A stretch of 64,000 nt of DNA from Belnapia arida (GCF_016773205.1 NZ_JAETWB010000001.1:1339490-1403489); one strand, 5' to 3'; shown: positions 24,905-34,328, counted from the first letter of the stretch. The notes: generated by a model from the sequence alone, not told the origin. Made by a program: numbers and translations.

Positions 24905-25945
24905 CTAGGGAGCGGGGGCCGGGAATACGAAGGCCCGTTCGGGATCCAACGCGAGCTTCACCTCCTCTCCACGCCGGAGCCACAGGCCGGGCGGCAGCCG
25001 GGCATGCAGATGGAGCGTGCCACCCGCCCCGTCCGGCAGGGCGAGATGGGCGAGGCTGGTGGCGCCGAGCAGGCGGCAGGCCTCGATGCGGGCCGTGGGG
25101 CCTTCGGCAGCGCCGAGGCAGAGGCCTTCGGGGCGGAGGAGGAGTTCGGCCGGGCCATCGGGCATGGTGCAGGGAAGCGGGCCGAGGGCGGTCTCGGCCC
25201 GGCCGGCGCGGACCTGGGCGGGCAGGCGGTTCACCTCGCCGAGGAAGGTGGCGACAAAGGGGTTGGCGGGGCGGAGATAGAGATCCTCCGGCGTGCCGAG
25301 CTGGACCACCCTGCCCTCCTGCATGATGGCGATGCGGTCGGCGAGAAACATCGCTTCCTCCGCGTCATGGGTGACGATGAGGGCGGGGATGCCGGCGGAT
25401 TGCAGGACATGCAGCGTGTCGTCCCGCACCTGCTCGCGGAGCCTTGCGTCGAGGCTGGCGAAGGCCTCGTCGAGCAGCAGGGCGCGCGGGCGGGGGGCGA
25501 GCGCCCGGGCAAGCGCCACCCGCTGCTGCTGGCCGCCGGAGAGCGTGTGGGGATAGGCGTTGGCGAGCGCCTCCAGCCCAACCCGGGCCAGGGCCTCGGC
25601 CACCTGCCAGGCGCGCTCGCCACGCGGGGTGGCGCCGAGGCCGAAGGCGACGTTGCCGGCGACGGTCAGGTGGGGGAAGAGCGCGTAGTCCTGGAAGACG
25701 AAGCCGACCCGCCGGGCCTCGGGCGGCAGTTCGCGGCCCGGCTCCGCCAGCTGGGTGTCGTCCAGGGCGATGCGCCCGGCCTGGAGCGGCTCAAGCCCGG
25801 CGACGAGGCGGAGCAGCGTCGTCTTGCCGTCACCCGAGGGGCCGAGGAGGCAGAGGATCTCGCCGGCTGCGACCTCCAGGTCGATGCCGCGCAGGACCTT
25901 CCGCGCCCCATAGGCGTGGCGGATGCCGCTGAGGCGGAGGCTCAT
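24905..25945 (-). CDS. ABC transporter ATP-binding protein (FbpC/PotA-like), no partner permease
   Basis: A 346-residue ABC ATPase with Walker A GPSGDGKTT, signature LSGGQQQRVALARAL, Walker B ALLLDEAFASLD and the H-loop IVTHDAEEA. The C-terminal part (from about residue 240, VNRLPAQVRAG) is a TOBE-like domain of the Fe3+/spermidine/sulfate importer group. Asp replaces the usual Ser or Cys in GPSGxGKT. Its stop overlaps nothing; its start overlaps the scpB end by 4 bases. No binding protein or permease is nearby, so its partners must be encoded elsewhere. Confidence 0.85.
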   Translation of the reverse strand: MSLRLSGIRHAYGARKVLRGIDLEVAAGEILCLLGPSGDGKTTLLRLVAGLEPLQAGRIALDDTQLAEPGRELPPEARRVGFVFQDYALFPHLTVAGNVAFGLGATPRGERAWQVAEALARVGLEALANAYPHTLSGGQQQRVALARALAPRPRALLLDEAFASLDARLREQVRDDTLHVLQSAGIPALIVTHDAEEAMFLADRIAIMQEGRVVQLGTPEDLYLRPANPFVATFLGEVNRLPAQVRAGRAETALGPLPCTMPDGPAELLLRPEGLCLGAAEGPTARIEACRLLGATSLAHLALPDGAGGTLHLHARLPPGLWLRRGEEVKLALDPERAFVFPAPAP

Positions 25946-26592
25946 GCGGAGAGCGGCGGGGCCGGCTCGCTCACTAACTCCTCGCGGCGCGGCAGGTCGG
26001 TCAGCGTCTTCAGGCCGAACTGCTCGAGGAAGCGGGGGGTGGTGCCCCAGAGGCTCGGGCGGCCGGGGACCTCCTTGCGGCCGCGTGGGGCGATGAACCC
26101 CATCTCCAGCAGGGCTTCAAGCGTCGATTGCGAGAGGGAAGCGCCCCGAATTTCCTCGATCTCGGCGCGGGTCGCGGGCTGGTGGTAGGCGATGATGGCG
26201 AGCGTCTCCATCGCCACCCGTGGCAGGCGGCGGGGAACCTCGACCACCTTGGTGATCGCGGGCGCCAGCTCGGGCGCGGTGCGGAAGGCGACGCCGCCGG
26301 CGACCTCGACCAATCCGACCGGACGGCCGGCGGTGGTCGCCATCAACGAGGTAATGACGGCACGGGGGTCGATGCCAGGGGGTAGGGCCTGGGCCAGCCG
26401 GGCGGGCGCGACGGGGCGGTCGCTGGCGAAGATCAGCGCCTCGGCGATGCGCAGCGCATGGGCGAAGAGGGCCGGGTCCGCCTCCGCAACCGGCTCGGCG
26501 GTAGGTTCGGCCAGGGGTTCGGCCAGGGATTCGGGCAAGGCTTCGGCCGGGGGCTCGGCTGAAGGCTCGGCGGGCTCAGGCGGCTCGGACAT
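25942..26592 (-). CDS. scpB: SMC-Scp complex subunit ScpB
   Basis: A 216-residue protein with two winged-helix domains after an acidic, Glu/Pro-rich N-terminal stretch of about 40 residues (repeats of the type AEPxAE). Conserved ScpB segments are EALIFASDRPV, METLAIIAYHQPATRAEIE and the ending GRPSLWGTTPRFLEQFGL. It acts with ScpA and SMC in chromosome segregation. The ATG at 26592 overlaps the scpA end by 17 bases. Confidence 0.92.
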   Translation of the reverse strand: MSEPPEPAEPSAEPPAEALPESLAEPLAEPTAEPVAEADPALFAHALRIAEALIFASDRPVAPARLAQALPPGIDPRAVITSLMATTAGRPVGLVEVAGGVAFRTAPELAPAITKVVEVPRRLPRVAMETLAIIAYHQPATRAEIEEIRGASLSQSTLEALLEMGFIAPRGRKEVPGRPSLWGTTPRFLEQFGLKTLTDLPRREELVSEPAPPLSA

Positions 26593-27340
26593 CGGGGATC
26601 GCTTCGGTCGGGGCGGCGCGGCGGACCAGGATGGGGCCGAAGGCCCGGTCCTGCTGCAATTCGATGGCGCCGCCGCGGGCGGTCTCAAGGGCGGCGATGA
26701 GGGTGCTGGCGAGAGCGGCGCGCTGCTCGACGGGATCGGTCAGGCCTTCGGGAAGGAAGCGGTGCAGCACTGCCCAGTCCGGCAGGGCGCCGATCAGCCG
26801 GCCGAGCCGGGCGAGCGCATCCTGCACCGTCCAGAGCTTACGGTGCTTCGGCGTGTAGGGGCGGCGGGCGAGCGCCCGGCGGCGGGCGGCGGCATAGGCC
26901 TGGAGCAGGGCGGGCAGGTCGGCGTTGATGCCGCTGCGGTCCTCGATGCGAAGCTGCTCAGCGGCGCCGCGGCCGAAGACCTCGCGGCCGAGCTGGTCGC
27001 GCCGGGCGAGCCAAGCGGCGGCGAGGCGCATCCGCTCCAGCTCGGCGAGGCGGTCGGTGAGCGCGGAGGCGAGGGCTTCGGCATCGACCTCCTCGGCCGG
27101 GTCGGGCGGGACCAGCAGGCGCGACTTCAGCCAGGCGAGCCAGGCGGCCATCACCAACCAATCGGCGGCCAGCTCCAGGCGGACGCGGCGGGCCTGCTCC
27201 AGCACGGCGAGGAACTGGTCGACGAGGGCGATGATGGAGATCTTCTCGAGATCGACCTTCTGCGCCCGTGCCAAATCGAGCAGCAGGTCGAGCGGCCCTT
27301 CGAATCCGTCGAGGCGGAGATGCAGGACCGGCTGGGTCAT
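26576..27340 (-). CDS. scpA: SMC-Scp complex subunit ScpA (kleisin)
   Basis: A 254-residue kleisin. The N-terminal SMC-binding segment GFEGPLDLLLDLARAQKVDLEKISI is the ScpA signature; the segment AAWLAWLKSRLLVPP follows it. The C-terminal winged helix covers the last 80 residues. It bridges SMC heads together with ScpB. Its start overlaps the M50 protease gene end by 4 bases. Confidence 0.92.
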   Translation of the reverse strand: MTQPVLHLRLDGFEGPLDLLLDLARAQKVDLEKISIIALVDQFLAVLEQARRVRLELAADWLVMAAWLAWLKSRLLVPPDPAEEVDAEALASALTDRLAELERMRLAAAWLARRDQLGREVFGRGAAEQLRIEDRSGINADLPALLQAYAAARRRALARRPYTPKHRKLWTVQDALARLGRLIGALPDWAVLHRFLPEGLTDPVEQRAALASTLIAALETARGGAIELQQDRAFGPILVRRAAPTEAIPDVRAA

Positions 27341-28056
27341 TCGCCCCCTCCCCCATTGCCCGTGAGCGTCAGCACGAGGTCGAAGGCCTGGGCGACGACA
27401 TGGCGCAGTGCCCAGCCGACCGGGTCGTAGCCTTCCGCGACCCGGGGCAGCAGGAAGACGGCGAAGAGTACGATGAGGATGCCCCAGCGCTCCAGCCGCA
27501 TGTAGGGCAGCGCCAGGGCCCGGGGCAACAGGCCCGTGACGATCCGCCCGCCATCGAGCGGCGGGATGGGCAGCAGGTTGAACAGGCCGAGGACCAGATT
27601 GGCGAGGATCGCATACTGCACGAAGCGCAGGCCCGCGAAGAGAGCCTCGCGCGGCGCCGTGCCGTCGAGCGCGACCAGCGGGTGGATCAGCAGGCCGGCA
27701 ATGAGGGCCAGGCCGAAATTCATCAGCGGGCCGGCGGCGGCCACCAGCATCATCCCCTGCCGCGGGTGGCGCAGCGCCCGGATGTTCACCGGCACCGGCT
27801 TCGCCCAGCCGAACATGAACTCGACGCGGCCGAGGGTCAGCAACTGGCCGAGCAGCAGGATGCCGGGAAGCAGCACGGTGCCGACCGGGTCGACATGGCG
27901 GAGCGGGTTGAGGCTGAGGCGCCCGGCCAGCTTCGCCGTCGGGTCGCCGAGCGCAAGCGCTGCATAGCCATGCGCCGCCTCGTGCAGGGTGATCGCCAGG
28001 ACCGAGGCGAGCACCGCGGCCACCAGCTCCGGCAGCCAGCCGAAGCCCTCGGTCAC
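27337..28056 (-). CDS. M50 family site-2-type membrane metalloprotease
   Basis: A 239-residue multipass membrane protein. The zinc motif HEAAH is at residues 25-29 inside the first helix, and the second conserved motif NLLPIPPLDGG supplies the Asp ligand in a later helix. The length fits the compact rhomboid-size M50 proteins of Alphaproteobacteria, which lack PDZ domains. Its substrate is unknown. It overlaps both nagZ and scpA by 4 bases. Confidence 0.9.
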   Translation of the reverse strand: MTEGFGWLPELVAAVLASVLAITLHEAAHGYAALALGDPTAKLAGRLSLNPLRHVDPVGTVLLPGILLLGQLLTLGRVEFMFGWAKPVPVNIRALRHPRQGMMLVAAAGPLMNFGLALIAGLLIHPLVALDGTAPREALFAGLRFVQYAILANLVLGLFNLLPIPPLDGGRIVTGLLPRALALPYMRLERWGILIVLFAVFLLPRVAEGYDPVGWALRHVVAQAFDLVLTLTGNGGGGE

Positions 28057-29051
28057 GCGGCGGCCGTGAGCCGGGCGTCCCGGAGGGCGAGCAGGCCGGC
28101 GGGATCGAGGGACTGACGGGTGGCCAGGACCCGGGCGCGGGTCTCGGCCAGCCGGGCCTCGGCCGCATCGCTAAGCGCCGGGCAGCCGGCGAGGACGGCG
28201 GCGCTGTCCTCCAGCACGCCGTTGCAGTGGAGGACGAGGTCGCAGCCGGCGGTGATCGAGGCGGCGGCAAGCTCGCCGGGCTCGCCCTCCAGCGCCTTCA
28301 TGCAGAGGTCGTCGGTGACCAACACGCCCTGGAAGCCGATGGCGCGGCGGATTACCTGGCCGATGACCAGCGGCGAGAGGGTGGCCGGGCGCTCCGGGTC
28401 CAGCTCCTCATAGACGATATGCGCGGTCATGGCCCAGGCGGCGATGTCGGCCAGGGCGGCGAAGGGGCCGCAATCCTCGACCAGCATCTCGCGCGGGGCG
28501 GTGACGCGGGGCAACTCGTAATGGCTGTCGACCATGGCACGGCCATGGCCGGGGATGTGCTTCACCACCGGGATGCATCCGGCCTGCTGGAGGCCCTCGG
28601 CCCAGGCGAGGCCGAGGCGGGCGACCTCCTCCGGGTCGTCGCTGAAGGCGCGGTCGCCGACGATGCCATGGGCGCCGGGCATCCGCAGGTCGAGCACCGG
28701 GGCGCAGACCACGTCGAAGCCGGCCTCGCGGCAAACCAGCCCGTTGAGCGCGGCGTTGGCGCGGGCGGCCTCGGCCGGGGCGCCCTCGAAGCGGGCGGCG
28801 GGCGGGAAGTCGGGCCAATGCGGGGCGCGAAGGCGGGCGACGCGGCCGCCCTCCTGGTCGACCAGGATGGGGGCGGCTTCGCCCAGCTCCTCGCGTATGG
28901 AGGCCGTGAGGGCACGGAGCTGCGCGGGATCGACGATGTTACGGGCGAAGAGGATCACGCCGAGCGGGGGCGTGGCGTGCAGCACTGCCCGCTCATCCTC
29001 CGTCAGCACATGGCCGGAAAGGCCGATGATGGCGGCGCGCGGCCGGGTCAT
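28053..29051 (-). CDS. nagZ: Beta-N-acetylhexosaminidase
   Basis: A 332-residue GH3 enzyme of the short, cytosolic NagZ type. Visible motifs are ILVDQEGGRVARL, VCAPVLDL, the loop VVKHIPGHGR (His as acid/base dyad) and the nucleophile VTDDLCMKAL. It removes GlcNAc from muropeptides in cell-wall recycling. The start at 29051 was chosen because upstream residues are low-complexity. It lies between the SPOR protein and the M50 protease genes. Confidence 0.93.
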   Translation of the reverse strand: MTRPRAAIIGLSGHVLTEDERAVLHATPPLGVILFARNIVDPAQLRALTASIREELGEAAPILVDQEGGRVARLRAPHWPDFPPAARFEGAPAEAARANAALNGLVCREAGFDVVCAPVLDLRMPGAHGIVGDRAFSDDPEEVARLGLAWAEGLQQAGCIPVVKHIPGHGRAMVDSHYELPRVTAPREMLVEDCGPFAALADIAAWAMTAHIVYEELDPERPATLSPLVIGQVIRRAIGFQGVLVTDDLCMKALEGEPGELAAASITAGCDLVLHCNGVLEDSAAVLAGCPALSDAAEARLAETRARVLATRQSLDPAGLLALRDARLTAAA

Positions 29052-29058
29052 GCGTAGG

Positions 29059-29823
29059 TCAGCCCCCGATGGGGTTGCAGGGAGCGGCCTTGGCCTGCAC
29101 CGCGGCGCAAAGGGCGCGGGCGGCAGCGGCATTGGCGAGGCCGCCGGCACGAAGGCGGAAGAGAGGCGGCTTCCCATCGCGGTCAAAGCGGGAGATCACC
29201 GGCTGGAAGGCGGCCAGTTCGGGGATGCGCTGTTGCAGGCGTTCCCACTCGCCGCGAGCGGATTCCTCGGAGCTGAGGGCGGCAAGCTGGACCATAGCCC
29301 GGCCATTGGCCGCCGGCGCGATGGCCGGATTGGCTGGTGCGGCGACGGGCGCAGGACGCGGCGGCGCAGGTGGCGCCATCGGTGCGGCGACGACCGGGGC
29401 AGGTACGGGCGCGGCGGCGACGGGCGGCGGGACGGGTTCCGGTGCCGCGGCCTGGGGCGTAGGCGCCGGCGGGGCGGCCTGCTGGCGAAGCAGGTCGAGC
29501 GCGGGGCTTTCCGGGCCGCGATCGAGGCGGGAGGTCGCCGTCACGCTGCGCTCGGCGGCGCGGCGGACCGAGGGCGGCTCCAGCACCAGCTGGTCCTGGT
29601 TCGGCACGACGAGGCCACCGGGGGCGTCCGGCTTGATCTTCACCGGGCGCGCATCCGCCTCGATGGTCGGCACGACCCGGGGCCCCATGCGGGAGATGCC
29701 CCAATAGGCCGCGCCGCCCACGGCGACGGTGCCGAGCAACCCGCCCGCGACCGCCAGCATGCGCCAGTTGGGGCCCGGCTCGGCCGGCCGGGCGCGCCAG
29801 GATGGAACCGTGATATCGCTCAC
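29059..29823 (-). CDS. SPOR domain membrane protein
   Basis: A 254-residue protein: a short cytoplasmic N terminus, one transmembrane helix (about residues 22-43), a long Pro/Ala-rich periplasmic linker, and a C-terminal SPOR domain (MVQLAALSSEESARGEWERLQQRI to the end). SPOR domains bind denuded peptidoglycan at the septum, which suits its place next to nagZ. It overlaps the argS end by 4 bases. Confidence 0.85.
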   Translation of the reverse strand: MSDITVPSWRARPAEPGPNWRMLAVAGGLLGTVAVGGAAYWGISRMGPRVVPTIEADARPVKIKPDAPGGLVVPNQDQLVLEPPSVRRAAERSVTATSRLDRGPESPALDLLRQQAAPPAPTPQAAAPEPVPPPVAAAPVPAPVVAAPMAPPAPPRPAPVAAPANPAIAPAANGRAMVQLAALSSEESARGEWERLQQRIPELAAFQPVISRFDRDGKPPLFRLRAGGLANAAAARALCAAVQAKAAPCNPIGG

Positions 29824-31586
29824 CGCATCTCCTCGACGGGCGTGACCCCCATCACCCTGAGGCCCGAGCGGATGACCGTCGCCGTCGCGGCAACCAGCGC
29901 GAGCCTCGCCCGCGTCGCCTCCGGCTCATCCCCCCGGATGAAGCGGAGGGTCGTGTCCTCTCGTCCCCTGTTCCACAATACGTGAAAATCGCCGGCCAAG
30001 TCATGGAGAAAGAAGGCGATGCGGTGCGGCTCGCGGGCCAGCGCGGCGGATTCCACGGTGCGCGGCCAGGCGGTGAGGCGGCGGATCAGGGCCAGCTCGG
30101 CCGGATCGGCCAGCGAATCGAGCGGAGCCTCGGCCAGATCAGAAGGGTCGCCGGCGCTGCGGAGGACGCTGCGGCAACGGGCATGGGCATACTGCACGTA
30201 GAAGACCGGATTCTCGCGCGACTGCTCGACCACCTTGTCGAGGTCGAACTCCATCTGCGCATCGGCCTTGCGGGTCAGCATGGTGAAGCGGACGGCGTCG
30301 CGGCCGACCTCCTCGATGAGGTCGGCCAGCGTGACATAGGTGCCGGCGCGCTTGCTCATCCGCACCGGCTCGCCGCCCTTCATCACCTTGACGATCTGGG
30401 TCAGCACCACGTCGAGCGGGACCGGGCGGTCGGCCGAGAGGGCCGAGACGGCGGCCTGCATGCGCTTGATGTAGCCGCCATGGTCGGCGCCCCAGACATG
30501 GACCAGCTCGTCGAAGCCGCGGGCCAGCTTGTCGCCATGGTTGCCGATGTCGTTGGCGAAATAGGTGTTGCTGCCGTCCGACTTGCGGAGCGGGCGGTCC
30601 ACGTCGTCGCCGAAGCGGGTGGAGGCGAAGAGGGTCTGCGGGCGCGGCTCCCAGTCGTCCGGCGTCTTGCCCTTGGGGGGCTCGAGCACGCCCTCATAGA
30701 CGAGGCCGCGCTCGGCGAGGGTGGCGATGGCGCGGTCGGCGACGCCGGCGCGGACCAGCTCCGCCTCGCTGACGAAGACGTCGTGGCGGACGCCGAGGGC
30801 GGCGAGGTCCTGACGGATCTCGGCCATCATCGCCTCGACCGTGAAGGGGCGGACGGTGTCGAGCCAGAGCGCCGGGTCGGCCGGGAGAGCGCCGGGGGCG
30901 AGGGCGTCGCCGTAGCGGGATTTCAGCGCCTCGCCTACGGGGATGAGGTATTCGCCGCGGTATTGCAGGCCGCCGGGGATGTTGGCGGCGTATTCCTCCT
31001 CGGTCAGCATCGTGCCGAGGGCCTGGAGGTAGCGCCAGTAGGCGGCCCAGGCGAGGGCCTGCACCTGCGCCCCGGCATCGTTGATGTAGTACTCCTTGGT
31101 CACCGCCCAGCCGGCCTTGTCGAGCAGGTTGGCGAGCGCGTCGCCCACCACGGCGCCGCGGCAATGGCCGACATGCATGGGGCCGGTCGGGTTGGCGGAG
31201 ACGTATTCGACGTCGGCCCTGCGGCCGGCGCCGATGGCGCTGTCGCCATAGGCCTCGGCGGCTTCCAGGATCACCGGGAGCTGGGCACGGAGGAAGCCCT
31301 CGCGCAGGCGGAGGTTGACGAAGCCGGGGCCGGCGGGGGCTGCGGATTCGACCTCGGGCAGGGCTGCGAGGCGCTCGGCGAGGGCGGCGGCCAGCTTCGG
31401 CGGGGGCTGGCGGGCGGGCTTGGCCACGACGAGGGCGGCGTTGGTCGCCATGTCGCCATGGCTCGGGTCGCGCGGCGGCTCCATCTGCACCTTGGCGAAG
31501 GCGTCCTCGGGCAGTTCCGGCAGAAGGTCCCGCAGGGCGGCGATGGCGCGGGCGCGAAGGGCCGCGAAGATGTCGGTGCTGGTCAT
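29820..31586 (-). CDS. argS: Arginyl-tRNA synthetase
   Basis: A 588-residue class I synthetase. The HIGH motif appears as HVGH in ANPTGPMHVGHCRG and the KMSKS-equivalent as RMSKRAG. The DALR anticodon-binding domain makes up the C terminus (VQYAHARCRSVLR onward). Length is standard. It starts the string argS-SPOR-nagZ-M50-scpA-scpB, all overlapping or nearly so. Confidence 0.96.
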   Translation of the reverse strand: MTSTDIFAALRARAIAALRDLLPELPEDAFAKVQMEPPRDPSHGDMATNAALVVAKPARQPPPKLAAALAERLAALPEVESAAPAGPGFVNLRLREGFLRAQLPVILEAAEAYGDSAIGAGRRADVEYVSANPTGPMHVGHCRGAVVGDALANLLDKAGWAVTKEYYINDAGAQVQALAWAAYWRYLQALGTMLTEEEYAANIPGGLQYRGEYLIPVGEALKSRYGDALAPGALPADPALWLDTVRPFTVEAMMAEIRQDLAALGVRHDVFVSEAELVRAGVADRAIATLAERGLVYEGVLEPPKGKTPDDWEPRPQTLFASTRFGDDVDRPLRKSDGSNTYFANDIGNHGDKLARGFDELVHVWGADHGGYIKRMQAAVSALSADRPVPLDVVLTQIVKVMKGGEPVRMSKRAGTYVTLADLIEEVGRDAVRFTMLTRKADAQMEFDLDKVVEQSRENPVFYVQYAHARCRSVLRSAGDPSDLAEAPLDSLADPAELALIRRLTAWPRTVESAALAREPHRIAFFLHDLAGDFHVLWNRGREDTTLRFIRGDEPEATRARLALVAATATVIRSGLRVMGVTPVEEMR

Positions 31587-31634
31587 GCTGCGCTGCGGTT
31601 TAGCCTGCGATCGTCCTGAGTGGAAACACCGGCG

Positions 31635-32804
31635 TCACCCGGGGATGTTCGGGTCCGTCAGGCGGCGGTGCTCCTCCAGCGCATAGCGGTCGGTCATGCC
31701 GGCGATGTAGTCGCAGACGACGCGGGCGCAGGTCGGGCTGCCCGCCTCCCCTGCCCGCTCCCGCCAGTCGTCGGGCAGCATCTGCGGGCCGCCGTGGAGG
31801 AGCTGGAAAAGGAGCTGGCTCACCCGCTTCGACTTCTGCATCGCCCGGTTCACCCGCCAGTGGCGGTAGAGGCGGGTGAAGAGGAAGTGGCGGATCACCT
31901 GGTTCGCCTCGGCCATGGGGCGTGAGAAGGCGATCACCGGCTCGGCGGCGGCGCGGATGTCGTCAGCGCTCCGCGGGCCGAGGGCGGCGATGCGGCGGGT
32001 CGCCTCCTCCACCACGTCCTGGATCATCAGGTTGATGACGCGGCGGACGGTCTCGGTCACCAGGCGGTCGCGGGCGATTCCGGGGTGGAGGGCAAGGACC
32101 TCGCGATAGGCGTCGCCGACCAAGGGAAGGCCGGCGATCTCCTCGACGGTGAGGATGCGGGCGCGGATGCCGTCATCGAGGTCGTGGTTGTTGTAGGCGA
32201 TATCGTCGGACAGGGCGGCGACCTGGGCCTCGGCGGAGGCATGGGTCAGCAGGTCGAGAGGGTGGCGGCGGTCGTACTCGGCGATGAAGGCCGAGGGGCG
32301 GCGGAGGGGCCCGTTATGCTTGGCGAGGCCTTCCAGCGTCTCCCAGGACAGGTTGAGGCCGTCGAAGCTGGCATAGCGGGCCTCGAGGGTGGTGACGACC
32401 TTCAGCGACTGGGCGTTGTGGTCGAAGCCGCCATAGGGACGCATCTGGCTGTCGAGCGCCTCCTCACCCGCATGCCCGAAGGGCGGGTGGCCGAGGTCGT
32501 GGGCGAGCGCCAGGGCCTCGGCCAGATCCTCGTCGAGGCGGAGGCGGCGGGCCAGGCTGCGGGCGATCTGGGCGACTTCGATGCTGTGGGTCAGGCGGGT
32601 GCGGAAGTAGTCGCCTTCATGGAAAATGAAGACCTGCGTCTTGTATTGCAGGCGGCGGAAGGCACCGGTGTGGATGATGCGGTCGCGGTCGCGCTGCCAG
32701 GGGGAGCGGGCATCGGCGGGTTCGGGATGCAGCCGGCCGCGGGAGTGGCGGGGGTCGACGGCCCAGGGGGCGCGGGGTTCGGACGGCATAGGGCTGCCTA
32801 GCAT
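31635..32804 (-). CDS. dgt: Deoxyguanosinetriphosphate triphosphohydrolase-like protein
   Basis: A 389-residue HD-domain protein. The metal ligands are in LTHSIEVAQIARSL and ALAHDLGHPPFGHAGE, with the last Asp in SDDIAYNNHDLDDG. It belongs to the dNTPase group and may cleave dNTPs to nucleoside and triphosphate. A start at the ATG of MPSEP, 15 bases inside, is an alternative. It lies 48 bases upstream of argS, so cotranscription is likely. Confidence 0.9.
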   Translation of the reverse strand: MLGSPMPSEPRAPWAVDPRHSRGRLHPEPADARSPWQRDRDRIIHTGAFRRLQYKTQVFIFHEGDYFRTRLTHSIEVAQIARSLARRLRLDEDLAEALALAHDLGHPPFGHAGEEALDSQMRPYGGFDHNAQSLKVVTTLEARYASFDGLNLSWETLEGLAKHNGPLRRPSAFIAEYDRRHPLDLLTHASAEAQVAALSDDIAYNNHDLDDGIRARILTVEEIAGLPLVGDAYREVLALHPGIARDRLVTETVRRVINLMIQDVVEEATRRIAALGPRSADDIRAAAEPVIAFSRPMAEANQVIRHFLFTRLYRHWRVNRAMQKSKRVSQLLFQLLHGGPQMLPDDWRERAGEAGSPTCARVVCDYIAGMTDRYALEEHRRLTDPNIPG

Positions 32805-32876
32805 GGGCGGAGGCGAGGTTGGAAATCAGGCTGCGGCGACCCTATCTTGGGTGCCGAAGCTGATCGAGATCCTGCC

Positions 32877-33227
32877 ATGCCCGATGGTGCCGACCTGCCC
32901 CGTTTCCGTGTGACCCCCCGCGCCGCCGCCGAGGTGGCGGAGATCGCGCGCCGTGAGGGACGGCCGGAGGCAGGCCTCCGCGTCTCGGTGAGCGCTGGAG
33001 GGTGCTCGGGCTTCCAGTATGGCTTCGCGCTGGAGGACAGCGCGGCGGAAGATGATCTCGTCGTCGAGTCGGACGGGGTGCGGGTCTTCATCGACAGCGT
33101 GTCGCTCGACCTGCTGGCGGGGTCGCAGCTTGAGTGGAACGACTCGCTGATCGGGGCGCATTTCGTGGTGCGCAACCCGCAGGCGGTTTCGGGTTGTGGC
33201 TGCGGGGTGAGCTTCGCCGTAGGCTGA
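32877..33227 (+). CDS. erpA: Iron-sulfur cluster insertion protein, ErpA/IscA type
   Basis: A 116-residue A-type carrier. The three conserved cysteines are in SAGGCSGFQYGF and SGCGCGVSF. It delivers Fe-S clusters to apoproteins. ATG 32877 is preferred over a TTG at 32847 since the protein then has normal length. It is divergent from dgt, the usual alphaproteobacterial pairing dgt/erpA/xth. Confidence 0.93.
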   Translation: MPDGADLPRFRVTPRAAAEVAEIARREGRPEAGLRVSVSAGGCSGFQYGFALEDSAAEDDLVVESDGVRVFIDSVSLDLLAGSQLEWNDSLIGAHFVVRNPQAVSGCGCGVSFAVG

Positions 33228-33289
33228 GGCCCCTCCCGCGGCATCCATCCTGGCTGGCCAAGCCAGCCGCTTCCGGCGATGGTGGGGCC

Positions 33290-34060
33290 ATGCTCCGCCT
33301 TGCCAGCTTCAACGTGAACTCGATCCGCCGCCGGGCGCCGCATGTGCGGCGCCTCCTCGAGCGGCACCAGCCGGATTTGCTCTTCCTCCAGGAGCTGAAG
33401 TGCAAGACGGAGGAATTCCCGGCCACAGAGTTCGAGGGGAGCGGGTATCGCATCCAGGCGATCGGGCAGCCGGGCGGGCGCAATGGCGTCGCGGTGCTTG
33501 GGCGCGTCGAATTCGAGATCACCGGAGACGCGCTGCCGGGCGAGGCGGAGGATGACCATGCCCGCTTCGTCTCGATACGCGCGGCAGGGATGGAAGCGGC
33601 GGGGATCTATCTGCCAAACGGGAATTCAGGGGGCGAGGCCGGCTTCCAGTACAAGTTGCGCTGGATGGAGCGATTGCGGGACTGGATGGCGGCAAGGCTC
33701 GACAATTTCATGCCGGTGGCAGTGCTGGGCGACTTCAATGTCTGCCCGACCGAGGCGGACCTCTCCCCGGGGGCGCTGCCGGCGACGGATGCGCTGGTGC
33801 ATCCTGAGAGCCGGGCGCGGTTCCGGGCGATGACCCACCTCGGGATGACCGATTCGCTGCGGGCGCTGCATCCGGGGGATGCGCCCTTCACCTATTGGGA
33901 TTACGGGCCGGCCTTCAACATGAACCGCGGGCTGCGGATCGACCATGCGCTGCTGAGTCCGGAGCTGGCGGAGCGGCTGACAGGGTGCGGGGTGGATACT
34001 GTTGCCCGGTCGGAGGACCAGCCGAGCGACCATGCGCCGGTCTGGGTCGAGTTGAGGTAG
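33290..34060 (+). CDS. xth: Exodeoxyribonuclease III
   Basis: A 256-residue Mg-dependent AP endonuclease/3'-exonuclease. Visible motifs: FNVNSIRRR (Asn), LFLQELKCKTEEFP (Glu), GDFNVCPTEAD (Asp-x-Asn) and PSDHAPVWVEL (Asp/His). It acts in base-excision repair. The start ATG at 33290 is 62 bases after the erpA stop on the same strand. Confidence 0.94.
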   Translation: MLRLASFNVNSIRRRAPHVRRLLERHQPDLLFLQELKCKTEEFPATEFEGSGYRIQAIGQPGGRNGVAVLGRVEFEITGDALPGEAEDDHARFVSIRAAGMEAAGIYLPNGNSGGEAGFQYKLRWMERLRDWMAARLDNFMPVAVLGDFNVCPTEADLSPGALPATDALVHPESRARFRAMTHLGMTDSLRALHPGDAPFTYWDYGPAFNMNRGLRIDHALLSPELAERLTGCGVDTVARSEDQPSDHAPVWVELR

Positions 34061-34151
34061 CGGCCCTACCCCGCCAGCCGCTGCGGGCTCAGGCCGTGCC
34101 GCGGCGCCTGGAAAGGCTGGGCGCCAGCGGGCGAGAAGCCCCTGCCCAGCC

Positions 34152-34328
34152 TCACCAGCGGCGCCAGCCGTGGCCATAGCCGTAGGGGCGGCCGTAGTAG
34201 ACGGCGGGCGGGGGCGGCGGCGGCGTGTAATAGGGCCGGCCGTAATAGGGCCGCGCCGGCGCGACGACGCAGCCGGAGAGCAGGGTGAGCGCCGGCAGCA
34301 GGAGCAGCGGCAGCAGGAAGCGTTTCAT
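34152..34328 (-). CDS. Small Pro/Tyr-rich lipoprotein
   Basis: A 58-residue protein with a lipoprotein signal and lipobox cysteine at residue 20 (LLSGC). The mature part is short and made of YYGRPY-type units around a run of seven prolines. It resembles the Gly/Tyr-rich lipoprotein at 17706 in design but not in sequence. Function is unknown. An AAGGAGT site lies upstream of the start. Confidence 0.65.
   Translation of the reverse strand: MKRFLLPLLLLPALTLLSGCVVAPARPYYGRPYYTPPPPPPAVYYGRPYGYGHGWRRW

Noticed and set aside
29982..31619. A 545-codon plus-strand frame
   Set aside because: Antisense to argS; low-complexity Gly/Val/Asp composition.
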